DNA from: Phycisphaerales bacterium
GTDB taxonomy: Bacteria; Planctomycetota; Phycisphaerae; Phycisphaerales; UBA1924
DNA length: 64,000 nt
Assembly (NCBI GenBank): GCA_040217175.1
Contig: JAVJNT010000001.1
Span: forward strand, 1,302,001 to 1,366,000
Reading direction: 5' to 3'
Position 1 is the first letter of the stretch. Each line of letters starts with the position of its first letter. The translations under genes and the position numbers were made by a program. Under the pieces are notes generated by a model. The model searched no databases, had not been told where the DNA came from, and was given only the letters and a program-made list of their open reading frames with translations. Of this stretch, positions 9,805-18,028 are shown piece by piece.

Positions 9805-11730
9805 TTAGCGACCAGCGAGCGTGATCTCCAGCGTGACCTCTTCTTCACCCCGCTTTACGCCCACGTTCACGGTGTCGTCGGCGCTGTGCCGCGCCAGCAA
9901 CTGGCGCCACGCGTCGGCGTCGGTCAGCTTCTGGCCATCCCAGCGAATGAGACGATCACCCGCCCGCAGACCGGCCCGCGCCGCCGGCGAGCCTTCCGAG
10001 ATCTCGGCCAGCACGACGCCGTCGCCCTCGGCGTCGCTGTCGACGACGACGCCCACGTACACGCTGACCGCCGGGCGGTTCGCCTCCGCGGCTTCGCGCT
10101 GCTGACGCTGCTCTTCGGGGCTGACGAAGCGGAACCGCTCGGGCCGCACGGCCACGTCGGCCACGATGTTCTCGTAGAGGTGCACCGTCTTGACGGCGCC
10201 GACGCGATTGATCTTCCAGACCGTGTCGGCCGGCGTGTGGTAGTCCGCGTGGAAGTCGGCGATGATCGAGAACAGCACCGGAATACCCGCGCGGTAGAAC
10301 GGCGTGTGGTCGCTCGCCCCGCTCATGGTCTCGGGCACCACGATCTCCAGCCCGCTATCCGCAAAGTACGGCTCGATGAACTCGCTCATGCCCTCGCCCG
10401 TGAACCCGCCGGCCATCAGCAGGCGGTCGTTGCTCACGCGGCCGATCATGTCCCAGTTGCACATCAGTACGTGGTCCTCGGCCGGCACGATCGGGTTGCG
10501 GGTGTAGTAGAACGACCCGTTCAGCCCGCTCTCCTCTGCGTCGAAGCCCACGATCAGGATCGAACGGCGCGGGCGGTCGTCGCCTTCGAGCCGCTTGCCC
10601 AGGCGGTCGGCCAGCAGCAGCAGCGCCGCCGTGCCCGAGGCGTTGTCGTCGGCGCCCGGGTGCAGTTCGCCCGGCCCGGAGCGCGAGCCGAAGTAGCCCA
10701 TGCCCAGGTGGTCGAGGTGCGCGCCCACGACGATCCACTCGTCGGCCAGGTCGCCCACGCCCTGCAGCACGCCGCCGACGTTCTCGGCCATCAGGGCCTT
10801 GCGCTCGGCCATGCCATCGAGCTGCATCTCGAAGCCAAGTTCCTTCGCCGACGCGTCCTCGTCGGCGTGGCGACGAAGCTCGAGCATGGTCATGTCGCTA
10901 CCCATGGCCTGCATCATGCGGTCGCCCGCGGTGTGCGAGAGCATCATCACGGGAACGTCGGCCTGCGCACCACCCTGGAAGCGAGCCAAGCGCTCGGCGC
11001 GGTTGTCCGACGCGCCGGGCGGGTTGATGATCACGATGCCAGCCGGCCCGCGCTCGGCAACATTGCCGACCTTGTTGCGGAACGCCGCACGTCCGCTCCA
11101 GCCACGCCGCCCCTCGTTCCACCGGCTGTTGCCGTCCTCGTCCATGGGCTCGAAGCGGAAGAGCACCGCGATCTTGCCCTCGAGCGACTCGATCCCATCG
11201 AAGTTGTTGTAGCCGTCGGGGCCATCTTCCATGCCGTAGCCGACGAACACGGCCTCGCCCGACACGGTGCCGTTCTGGCCCATGCCGGTCAGCATGAAGT
11301 CCTCTTCGGCTTCGAGTTCGATGCGCTTGCCGCCCATCGAGGCCGACATCGACTCGCGCTCGACCGTCCACGTGCCCGACAGCGGGAAGGGCTGGCGGTA
11401 GCTCGAGAAGGCGTTGCCGTCGGCATCCTCGAAGGCCGGCGTCAGGCCAGACTCGCGGAGGTAGTACTCGATGTAGTCCTTGGCCCGCTCGGCACCCTCG
11501 GAGCCGGGCACGCGACCCTGCATGTACGGGCTCGCCAGCGACGAGATGTGCACGTCGAACGTGCGCACGTCCTCGGGCATCTGCGAGAGCACGTCGGCGA
11601 TCGGCGAGCCTTCGATGCTCTGGACGCTGCCGTGATCGTCGTGCCCATCACGGTCGGTCAGTCCCCACGCCGAACAGGCGGCGGCCAGGGCGAGGAGAAC
11701 GGCGGGGGTTCGGAGGGTCTTCGTCTGCAT
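9805..11730 (-). CDS. Secreted M28 family metallopeptidase with PA-like insert and C-terminal PDZ domain
   Basis: 641 residues from ATG 11730. Residues 1-23 are a signal peptide (VLLALAAACSAWG; the Cys may be a lipobox-like site but the motif is poor). A PA-like region lies around 160-300 (VFVGYGMEDGPDGYNNFD...IAVLF). The two-zinc site is intact: H338 and D340 in AHLDHLG, the bridging D in GADDNASG, the catalytic glutamates in DAEESG, and the last His in SDHTPFY. Residues from about 545 form a PDZ domain (GVVLAEISEGSPAARAGLRA), which probably binds substrates or regulates the protease. M28 enzymes with this order are aminopeptidases or carboxypeptidases acting outside the cytoplasm. Single gene followed by a terminator. 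Confidence 0.9.
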   Translation of the reverse strand: MQTKTLRTPAVLLALAAACSAWGLTDRDGHDDHGSVQSIEGSPIADVLSQMPEDVRTFDVHISSLASPYMQGRVPGSEGAERAKDYIEYYLRESGLTPAFEDADGNAFSSYRQPFPLSGTWTVERESMSASMGGKRIELEAEEDFMLTGMGQNGTVSGEAVFVGYGMEDGPDGYNNFDGIESLEGKIAVLFRFEPMDEDGNSRWNEGRRGWSGRAAFRNKVGNVAERGPAGIVIINPPGASDNRAERLARFQGGAQADVPVMMLSHTAGDRMMQAMGSDMTMLELRRHADEDASAKELGFEMQLDGMAERKALMAENVGGVLQGVGDLADEWIVVGAHLDHLGMGYFGSRSGPGELHPGADDNASGTAALLLLADRLGKRLEGDDRPRRSILIVGFDAEESGLNGSFYYTRNPIVPAEDHVLMCNWDMIGRVSNDRLLMAGGFTGEGMSEFIEPYFADSGLEIVVPETMSGASDHTPFYRAGIPVLFSIIADFHADYHTPADTVWKINRVGAVKTVHLYENIVADVAVRPERFRFVSPEEQRQQREAAEANRPAVSVYVGVVVDSDAEGDGVVLAEISEGSPAARAGLRAGDRLIRWDGQKLTDADAWRQLLARHSADDTVNVGVKRGEEEVTLEITLAGR

Positions 11731-11815
11731 GGGTCGGGTTCCTTTCGCCCAAGGGAGATGCGCGGGGGATCCCGCCACGTCAGGGCTCGCTAGGAGCAAT
11801 ATAGAGGACCTGACG

Positions 11816-11821
11816 TACCAT
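11816..11821 (+). promoter_or_regulatory. -10-like TACCAT of a probable leaderless gene
   Basis: TACCAT ends six bases before the GTG at 11828, the same spacing as at 1577. No Shine-Dalgarno is present. Confidence 0.4.
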
Positions 11822-11827
11822 CGTTGC

Positions 11828-13144
11828 GTGCGGATACCCCTGAAAATCGCGTTCCCAGCCCTGTTCTGCTGCCTCTGGGGGTCCGTGGCCGCCGCCGTGC
11901 ATCCCCAGGACGGACCGCACGCCGACCTCCGCCTGGCCATCGGCGGCGAGGGCGTGACCTTCCAGGTCGGCCTCAACCTCGCCTTCATGGACGAGGCGGT
12001 CGGCCAGTCCCGGGAATCGATCGACCAGATCGACCCCGTCGAGGCGGAGGCGCTCGAGCAGGCCATGCGGGCCTTCATGGCCTCGGACGTCGTCGTCGAG
12101 ATCGACGGCCGGATCATCCAGCCCGACGTTCAGTCGTACGAGTTCTTCGACGAGCCCGAGCCCTGGATGATCGGCGTGTTCCCCAAGTACGGCGCCCGCG
12201 CCCTCATCCGCTGCGCCATCACCGCGCGCTACGACGCCACAGACCCGCAGGTCGTCAAGGTCACCTGGCCGACCTACCCGCGGGACCTCGTCGCCGTCGA
12301 GCTCGAGGGCATGACCGGCCCCGACGGCCAGGCGCCATTCATGGTGCTCGAAGCCCTGGTCCAGACCTCCGACGGCACCGTCGACATCGCGCAGTTCAGC
12401 ACGGCCAAGCCCACCATCGAGTGGTACGCCGACCAGTCGGGCGATGCCCGCTACGCCGCCATCCCACCGACGCCCATCGCCAGCGAGCCCCTCCGGCTCT
12501 CGCTGCTCGGACCCATCCTCTTCCTCGTGGGCTTGCAGGCGGCCGTCATCGTGATCCGCAAGAAGAAAGCGCTCGCGGGCGCAGCGATCCTCGTCGCTGC
12601 CGTCGCGTCGGGCATCGCCGCGGCCATCGTGATGCCGCTGCTGGCCGTCCCCATCCCCGGCACCGGCGGCGGGCCCGCGCTGCCCAGCGACGAGCAGGCC
12701 GCTGCCATCTTCGAGCCACTGCACGACAACCTCTATAAGGCCTTTGATTATGGCAGCGAGGGCGAGATCTACGACGCGCTGGAGCGCTCGGTCAGCGGCC
12801 CGCTGCTCGAGAGCCTGTACACCCAGGTCTACAACTCGCTGGTGCAGGCCGAGCAAGGCGGCATGCTGGGCATCGTCACTGGCGTCGATCCGATCGACCT
12901 GAGCGTCCGATCCATCGCCACCGACGACGAGGGCCGCGCGCGCATCGAAGCCCGCCACCGCTGGAGCGTCGAGGGCACGGTCTACCACTGGGGCCACAGC
13001 CACACCCGCGTGCACGAATACGAGGCCGACTACACCATCGCCGCCCTGGACCAGGGCTGGCGGATCGTGGGCCAGCGGATGCTCGAGCAGCGACGCGTCG
13101 ACGAAGACGGCGTGATCGACACGCCCGAGCGCGACGCGTTCTAG
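11828..13144 (+). CDS. Exported membrane protein of unknown function, two central helices
   Basis: 438 residues from GTG 11828. Residues 1-22 are a signal peptide (IAFPALFCCLWGSVAAA). An extracytoplasmic domain of about 200 residues follows, with several DxxV-type beta strands and Trp-rich turns. Two transmembrane helices lie at about 222-240 (LLGPILFLVGLQAAVIVI) and 245-272. The C-terminal 155 residues (LYKAFDYGSEGEIYDALERSV ... TDDEGRARIEARHRW ... HTRVHEYEADYTI) look like an NTF2-like or similar alpha+beta domain outside the membrane; the repeated 'W..EGTVYHWGHSHTR' suggests a conserved core. I do not recognise a named family. The stop codon shares CTAG with the convergent gene at 13141. 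Confidence 0.75.
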   Translation: MRIPLKIAFPALFCCLWGSVAAAVHPQDGPHADLRLAIGGEGVTFQVGLNLAFMDEAVGQSRESIDQIDPVEAEALEQAMRAFMASDVVVEIDGRIIQPDVQSYEFFDEPEPWMIGVFPKYGARALIRCAITARYDATDPQVVKVTWPTYPRDLVAVELEGMTGPDGQAPFMVLEALVQTSDGTVDIAQFSTAKPTIEWYADQSGDARYAAIPPTPIASEPLRLSLLGPILFLVGLQAAVIVIRKKKALAGAAILVAAVASGIAAAIVMPLLAVPIPGTGGGPALPSDEQAAAIFEPLHDNLYKAFDYGSEGEIYDALERSVSGPLLESLYTQVYNSLVQAEQGGMLGIVTGVDPIDLSVRSIATDDEGRARIEARHRWSVEGTVYHWGHSHTRVHEYEADYTIAALDQGWRIVGQRMLEQRRVDEDGVIDTPERDAF

Positions 13145-13707
13145 CGACGCCGGCGGCCGAGCAACACACCCGACCCGATCACGAGCGCACCCGCCGGAGC
13201 CGGTACGACGCGGATGGTGGCCTCACCCGCAACCAGATCGCCAAGCCGAGACTCGCCGAAGACGCTGTCGCGTGAGGGGTACACGTCGAAGCGCGAGGTC
13301 AGGGTCGAGAGGCGAACATCCAGCGGCAACACGTCGGAGGGTGCGGTGTACGTTGCACTCCAGAACGCGATGGGGTTGGTGCCCATCGTGCCACACGGCG
13401 GACAATTGAGCTGGCCGGCGAGGATGCCCTCGATGCCCGTGGCGGCCGCGCTGCCGGGCTGGGTGCCGGGGCCGTTCATGGGCTCGACCAGTCGCCAGTC
13501 GCTCAGGCCACGGGCGCCTTGCGAGCTCACGAAGTCGGTCTCGACGAAGGCCATCGCCCATTCGCTTGGATCGTGGCCGGCCCACAGCGTGATCGTGGTG
13601 CTCTCGCTCGGCATGAGCACCGGCTGATCGACTTCGATCGTGATGGCCGGCTGCCCCACCGCTCGGCTTGCAAGTGCGATGACGACTCCGAGAACCAGCA
13701 TCCGCAT
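13141..13707 (-). CDS. Exported cohesin/Ig-like protein with VPAP-type PEP-CTERM-like tail (distant member of the tandem family at 42-45 kb)
   Basis: 188 residues from ATG 13707 with GGAGG six bases upstream. The signal peptide (1-18) is followed by a beta-rich domain starting TIEVDQPVLMPSESTTITL. It contains MNGPGTQPGSAAATGIEGI, LAGQLN, NPIAFWSATYTAP, SRFDVYPSRD and ESRLGDL, matching in order the three tandem proteins at 42403, 43357 and 44128. The tail is VVPAPAGALVIGSGVLLGRRRR, a PEP-CTERM variant with PAP. An extra Cys pair (CPPC) is unique to this copy. The fold resembles cohesin-like or Ig-like secreted domains, by pattern only. The stop codon overlaps that of the convergent gene by four bases. 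Confidence 0.8.
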   Translation of the reverse strand: MRMLVLGVVIALASRAVGQPAITIEVDQPVLMPSESTTITLWAGHDPSEWAMAFVETDFVSSQGARGLSDWRLVEPMNGPGTQPGSAAATGIEGILAGQLNCPPCGTMGTNPIAFWSATYTAPSDVLPLDVRLSTLTSRFDVYPSRDSVFGESRLGDLVAGEATIRVVPAPAGALVIGSGVLLGRRRR

Positions 13708-13803
13708 CGCGTACCTCCCACGAACAGGCCACTCAACCCCCAGACCGGTTCGCCTGGCGCCGAGGCCGGTTCCGCCAACCCAGACGAGAGCCTATCACTA
13801 CCC

Positions 13804-14490
13804 GTGTCCGCCCCGCTGCTGCGAGCAACGAACCTGAGCCACGCCTTCGACCAAGCCGAGGGCCCGTTGTTCGAGTTGCCGGGCTTCGAGGTCGCCGCCG
13901 GCCGGCACGCCGCGGTCGTCGGCCCCAGCGGCTGCGGCAAGACCACGCTGTTGCGCTTGCTCACGGGCATCCTCTCTCCGACCGCCGGCACGATCGAACT
14001 CGACGGACACCGGCTCGACCAACGAAGCGAAGCCCGCCGCCGCGCCCTCCGCATCGCCACCGTCGGCTTCGTCTTCCAGCGCTTCGCGCTGCTGGACTAC
14101 TGCACGGCCCTCGAGAACATCCTGCTCCCGCTCCGCCTGCATGGCTCGGTCGCGCTCGATGGCAATGCCCGCGACCGCGCGCGCGAGCTCGCCGAGCGCA
14201 CCGGCATCGCACACACGCTCAAGCGCCGGCCCGATCGCCTCAGCCAGGGCGAGCAGCAGCGCGTCGCCATCTGCCGGGCGCTCATCACGAACCCGAAGCT
14301 GATTGCCTGCGACGAACCGACTGGCAACCTCGACCCCGCACGAGCCGCATCGATCATGGACCTGATCCTGGAACAAGCCGAGCACACGGGCGCGACGGTG
14401 CTACTGGTCACCCACGATCACCTCCTACTGCCACGCTTCGAGCACGTGCTCGACATGGGCAAGCTCGCGCACGAGGCTGCCGTCACATGA
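13804..14490 (+). CDS. ABC transporter ATP-binding protein, LolD/MacB type
   Basis: 228 residues from GTG 13804. Walker A is GPSGCGKTT (40-48), the Q loop is VFQRFALLDYCTALEN, the signature is LSQGEQQR, and Walker B is LIACDEPTGNLD followed by the H-loop His in VTHDH. The PTGNLDP wording after Walker B is the hallmark of the LolD/MacB/FtsE subfamily, which pairs with FtsX-like permeases. The next gene is such a permease and overlaps by ATGA. The preceding TATCAC (13793-13798) and absence of a Shine-Dalgarno suggest a leaderless start. It is the first gene of a three-gene operon with a zinc-type binding protein. Confidence 0.92.
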   Translation: MSAPLLRATNLSHAFDQAEGPLFELPGFEVAAGRHAAVVGPSGCGKTTLLRLLTGILSPTAGTIELDGHRLDQRSEARRRALRIATVGFVFQRFALLDYCTALENILLPLRLHGSVALDGNARDRARELAERTGIAHTLKRRPDRLSQGEQQRVAICRALITNPKLIACDEPTGNLDPARAASIMDLILEQAEHTGATVLLVTHDHLLLPRFEHVLDMGKLAHEAAVT

Positions 14491-15659
14491 GGCTCCTGCC
14501 GCTCATCTGGTGGCACGCCTGGCGGCACCGCGGCCGGTCGGCCCTGCTGGTCGGGTGCGTGGCCATCGCTCTGCTCGTCCCGCTGCTCAGCCGATCGCTC
14601 GCCGCGCGGTTCGAGGCCACCCAGCGTGAGCGCGCCGAGATGGCTCCCTTGGTCGTCGGCGCTAAGGGCGGCCGCTTCGACCTCGTCCTCGCCTCGCTCT
14701 ACTTCCGCCCTGCACCGCTCGACCCGCTGGAACACCGCCACTTCGATCGACTCTCGCAGGATCCGCTAGCGACGGCCGTCCCCATCCATGCACGATTCAC
14801 GGCCGCCGGCGACCCGATCGTCGCGACCGACGTCGGCTATTTCCAGCGCCCGGCTGTGCCGCTACCGCTCGCCGATGGCCGCATCTTTGCGCGCATGGGA
14901 GAGGCGGTCGTCGGCGCGAACGTCGCCGCGCGGCACGGCCTTGCCCCCGGCTCTTCGATCTTCAGCGACGTTGCCGAGGCGTACGACATCACCAAGCCGC
15001 CCTCGCTCAAGCTCAACGTCGTCGGCGTGCTCGCTCCCACCGGCACGAGCGACGACGAGGCCCTGTTCGTCGACCTCGAGACCGCGTGGCTGCTCGAAGG
15101 CTTCGCCCACGGCCACGATGACGCCGAGCAGATCGATCGCCCAGACCTCGTGATCGCCCGCGATCAGGACCGCGTCGCGCTGAGCGAGGCCCTGCGGACC
15201 TACCAGGAAGTCACCGAGGAGAACGCCGCCAGCTTCCACGTCCACGGCTCACGCGACGCCTTCCCGCTCACGGCGGTGCTTCTCTACCCCGTCGATGCGC
15301 GCGCCAAGACCATCTTGAGCGCCCGGCTCAACGCCCGCGACGATCTCCAGGCCATCGAGCCGAGTCAGGTCGTCGACGAGCTCATCGCCTTCGTCGTGCG
15401 CCTGCGGCTGGTCTTCGACGCCATCTCCGTGGTGCTGGCCGCCAGCACCGCGGCGCTCATCGCCCTCATTGCCGTGCTTGGCTACCGCCTGCGGGCCGAC
15501 GAGCTGCGCACCCTGGCCGACATGGGCGCCTCGCGCGCGACCGCGGCGGTGCTGGTGGGCGGCGAGCTCCTGGCCCTCGTACTGCTCGGTATTGGTCTGG
15601 CCGGTTCGCTTGCCTGGCTGGCGATCCTGCTGGTAAGCCGTGCATCGGCATTCGTATAG
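14487..15659 (+). CDS. FtsX-like ABC permease with MacB-type extracytoplasmic domain
   Basis: 390 residues. Helix 1 (about 16-36, ALLVGCVAIALLVPLLS) follows a basic WWHAWRHRGR start. A periplasmic domain of about 250 residues lies at 40-290. Two further helices appear at about 303-330 (VFDAISVVLAASTAALIALIAVLGY) and 358-385. The usual FtsX core has four helices with the fourth after a short loop, so only three helices are clearly visible; the C-terminal half may be short for the family. LRTLADMGASRATAAVLV is the coupling helix that contacts the ATPase. MacB-type proteins act as mechanotransmitters on periplasmic partners rather than as classical importers. Paired with the ATPase and the metal-binding lipoprotein. 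Confidence 0.88.
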   Translation: MRLLPLIWWHAWRHRGRSALLVGCVAIALLVPLLSRSLAARFEATQRERAEMAPLVVGAKGGRFDLVLASLYFRPAPLDPLEHRHFDRLSQDPLATAVPIHARFTAAGDPIVATDVGYFQRPAVPLPLADGRIFARMGEAVVGANVAARHGLAPGSSIFSDVAEAYDITKPPSLKLNVVGVLAPTGTSDDEALFVDLETAWLLEGFAHGHDDAEQIDRPDLVIARDQDRVALSEALRTYQEVTEENAASFHVHGSRDAFPLTAVLLYPVDARAKTILSARLNARDDLQAIEPSQVVDELIAFVVRLRLVFDAISVVLAASTAALIALIAVLGYRLRADELRTLADMGASRATAAVLVGGELLALVLLGIGLAGSLAWLAILLVSRASAFV

Positions 15660-15692
15660 TCTGCGAACCGGCACGAGAAGGAGAGCCTCCCC

Positions 15693-16763
15693 ATGCGCAC
15701 GCCCATCGTCCTCGCGTCCACGATCCTGATCTCGCTCGCGGGCACGGCCCTGACCGGCTGCCAGGAAGAGCAGTCTCCGGCCGGTGGCCAGTCCGCATCG
15801 ATCACCGATGAAGTCGCCACCACCTTCTATCCGACCACGTACTTCGCCGAGCGCATCAGCGGCGATCTCGTCGCCGTGCGGAGCGGGCTGCCAGAGGGCG
15901 AAGACCCGATCTTCTGGCAGCCCGACGCGGCCACGCTGAGCAACTATCAGAACGCGAAGCTCGTCATCACGAACGGGGCCGATTTCGAAAAGTGGGTCGC
16001 CGGCGCCGCCCTGCCGCGCGGCCGGACCGTCGAGAGCCTGAGCGACGCCGACCTCGACGCCACCGGTGGTCCCATCACGATGGAGACCACCACGCACAGC
16101 CACGGCCCGAGCGGCGAGCACACGCACGAGGGGCTCGACGGCCACACCTGGGTCAGCCCCGACATCGCCATCGTGCAGGCGACCAACATCGCCGAGGCCA
16201 TGAAGACCGCCTGGCCGCAGCACGCCGAGGCGTTCGACGCCAACCTCGCGTCGCTGGTCGAAGACCTCGAGATGCTCCGCGTCTCGCTGGACGACCTCAC
16301 GCCCCTCGTCGGCGAGCACCGCCTGCTCGCCAGCCACCCCGCGTACAACTACCTCGCCCGTGACTTGGGCTGGGACGTGCACAACCTCGACCTCGACCCC
16401 GAGAGCGACGACGTGCAGGCGATCGTCGATGCCGTGCACGATGCGTTGCATCACCACGAGGACCACGCGCACGATCACGAGCATGGCGAGGATCACGGCC
16501 ACGACCATTCGCACGAAGAGGGCCGCGCACATGACGAGGGCGACGGCGACCAAGACCACGACCACGAGCACTCGCACGGCGACGAGCCCGTAATCCTGCT
16601 CTGGGAGGGCGAGCCGACCGGGGCCATCCGCGCCGCGATCGCCGACGAACTGGGCGTCACGAGCGTGCTCTTCACCCCGGCCGAAGGCCAGCCCGAGTCC
16701 GGGGACTACATGGACGCCATGCGGGCCAACCTCGATCGGCTCCGCGAAGCGCTCGGCGGCTGA
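15693..16763 (+). CDS. ZnuA-like metal-binding lipoprotein with a late His-rich loop
   Basis: 356 residues. The signal peptide ends in LTGC, a good lipobox at about 19-22, so it is a lipoprotein. The cluster A-I fold is recognisable: TTFYPTTYFAERI, ITNGADFEKW, a metal-ligand His in GHTWVSP, another in SHPAYNYLARDLG, and the closing VLFTPAEGQPESGDYMDAM. Two His clusters are present, one around 135-153 and a very dense run at 249-299 with over 20 His alternating with Asp/Glu. In ZnuA the His loop lies early; here the large one precedes the last domain. Zinc, or possibly Ni or Mn, is the expected ligand. It is the third gene after an ABC ATPase and an FtsX-like permease, not with ZnuBC. Confidence 0.9.
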   Translation: MRTPIVLASTILISLAGTALTGCQEEQSPAGGQSASITDEVATTFYPTTYFAERISGDLVAVRSGLPEGEDPIFWQPDAATLSNYQNAKLVITNGADFEKWVAGAALPRGRTVESLSDADLDATGGPITMETTTHSHGPSGEHTHEGLDGHTWVSPDIAIVQATNIAEAMKTAWPQHAEAFDANLASLVEDLEMLRVSLDDLTPLVGEHRLLASHPAYNYLARDLGWDVHNLDLDPESDDVQAIVDAVHDALHHHEDHAHDHEHGEDHGHDHSHEEGRAHDEGDGDQDHDHEHSHGDEPVILLWEGEPTGAIRAAIADELGVTSVLFTPAEGQPESGDYMDAMRANLDRLREALGG

Positions 16764-16770
16764 GGGCCCG

Positions 16771-16776
16771 TACCCT
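16771..16776 (+). promoter_or_regulatory. -10-like TACCCT of a probable leaderless gene
   Basis: TACCCT ends five bases before the ATG at 16782 in an 18-base intergenic gap with no Shine-Dalgarno. Confidence 0.4.
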
Positions 16777-16781
16777 CCGGC

Positions 16782-18005
16782 ATGCTGCGAACCGCCACGC
16801 TTGCCGCCCTCGCCCCATTCGCCTTAACGCTCCCGGCCTGCGGCCAACGGGCCGAGTTGCCGACCTCGGGCCCCTCGCCGATCTATTCGAACAGCGAGGA
16901 AGACAGCCCCAAGGCCACCGGCTATCGCACGGAGACCGTGATCGAGGGGCTGGGCCGCCCCTGGTCCGTCGCGTGGCTGCCCGATGGCGGCGTGCTCATC
17001 ACCGAGCGCGGCGGGCGCGTGGTGCTGGCCGAGCCCGATGGCGATGGCGGCTTCGAAGCCCCCGTCCCGCTCGGGGGCGCCCCCGAGTCTTCCCGCCTGG
17101 GCCAGGGCGGCATGATGGACGTGTCGCTGCATCCCGCGTTCGAAGGCAACGCCCTGGTCTACTTCACCCACGCCACCGGCGACGGCCGGGCCAACCGCAC
17201 CGCGCTCTCGCGGGCGCGCCTCGTGCGCGGCGAGGCAGTGGTGCGATTCGAGGACACCGAAGAGCTGTTCCGCGTCACGCCCGACAAGCCTGGCGGCCAG
17301 CACTTCGGCTCGCGCCTGGTCTGGCTGCCCGACGGCACGCTGCTCATGTCCGTCGGCGACGGCGGCAACCCGCCCACCCGCGTCGGCGGACGGCTCGCCC
17401 GCGACAACCCGCAGTTCCTCGACAACGCGTGGGGCAAGGTGCTGCGCCTCAACGACGACGGCACCGCGCCCGACGACAACCCGTTCAGTGATCGCGAGGA
17501 CGTCGGCCGCTTCGTCTACAGCTACGGACACCGCAACATCCAGGGCATGGACATCGAGCCGCAGAGCGGCCGTGTTTGGGCAACGGAGCATGGGGCGCTT
17601 GGTGGGGACGAGCTCAACCTCATCGAGCCGGGCAAGAACTACGGCTGGCCCAAGGCGACCTACAGCATCCACTACAACGGCGACGAAATCAGCGATGAGG
17701 TCAGCCTCGATGGCATGGTCGACCCCGCGTGCGTCTGGACGCCGGTGCTCGCCGCCTGCGGCCTTGCCTTCTACACGGGCGACCAATTCCCCCAGTGGCA
17801 GGGCGACCTCTTCGCCGGCGGGCTCGTCAGCCGCCAGGTCCGCCGCGTGATGCTCGATGGCGAGGGCGATGGCATCACGGTTGAGGCCAACGAGACCCTC
17901 CCCTTTGGCGCCCGCGTCCGCGACGTGCGGCAGGGACCGGATGGCTATCTCTACGTCCTGACCGACGAGCGCAATGGCAAGCTAGTCCGGATCGTACCGG
18001 AGTAG
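16782..18005 (+). CDS. PQQ-type soluble aldose sugar dehydrogenase
   Basis: 407 residues. The N-terminus is a signal peptide ending LPACGQ, which may be a lipobox although Pro at -2 is unusual. The six-bladed beta-propeller of the YliI/GdhB family is evident: GLGRPWSVAWLPDGG, MDVSLHPAF (a His commonly catalytic), HFGSRLVWLPDG, MSVGDGG, YGHRNIQGMDI, VWATEHGALGGDELN and NYGWP. The family oxidises aldoses in the periplasm using PQQ and Ca. The C-terminal strand (RVRDVRQGPDGYLYVLTDE) is repeated as an orphan fragment 1.8 kb downstream. Probably monocistronic. Confidence 0.9.
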   Translation: MLRTATLAALAPFALTLPACGQRAELPTSGPSPIYSNSEEDSPKATGYRTETVIEGLGRPWSVAWLPDGGVLITERGGRVVLAEPDGDGGFEAPVPLGGAPESSRLGQGGMMDVSLHPAFEGNALVYFTHATGDGRANRTALSRARLVRGEAVVRFEDTEELFRVTPDKPGGQHFGSRLVWLPDGTLLMSVGDGGNPPTRVGGRLARDNPQFLDNAWGKVLRLNDDGTAPDDNPFSDREDVGRFVYSYGHRNIQGMDIEPQSGRVWATEHGALGGDELNLIEPGKNYGWPKATYSIHYNGDEISDEVSLDGMVDPACVWTPVLAACGLAFYTGDQFPQWQGDLFAGGLVSRQVRRVMLDGEGDGITVEANETLPFGARVRDVRQGPDGYLYVLTDERNGKLVRIVPE

Positions 18006-18028
18006 CCCGCCCGGCCACCGGCGCCGCG

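Noticed and set aside
9805-12117. Longer M28 peptidase starting at 12117
   Set aside because: The signal peptide begins at ATG 11730; the upstream part is antisense of the gene at 11828.
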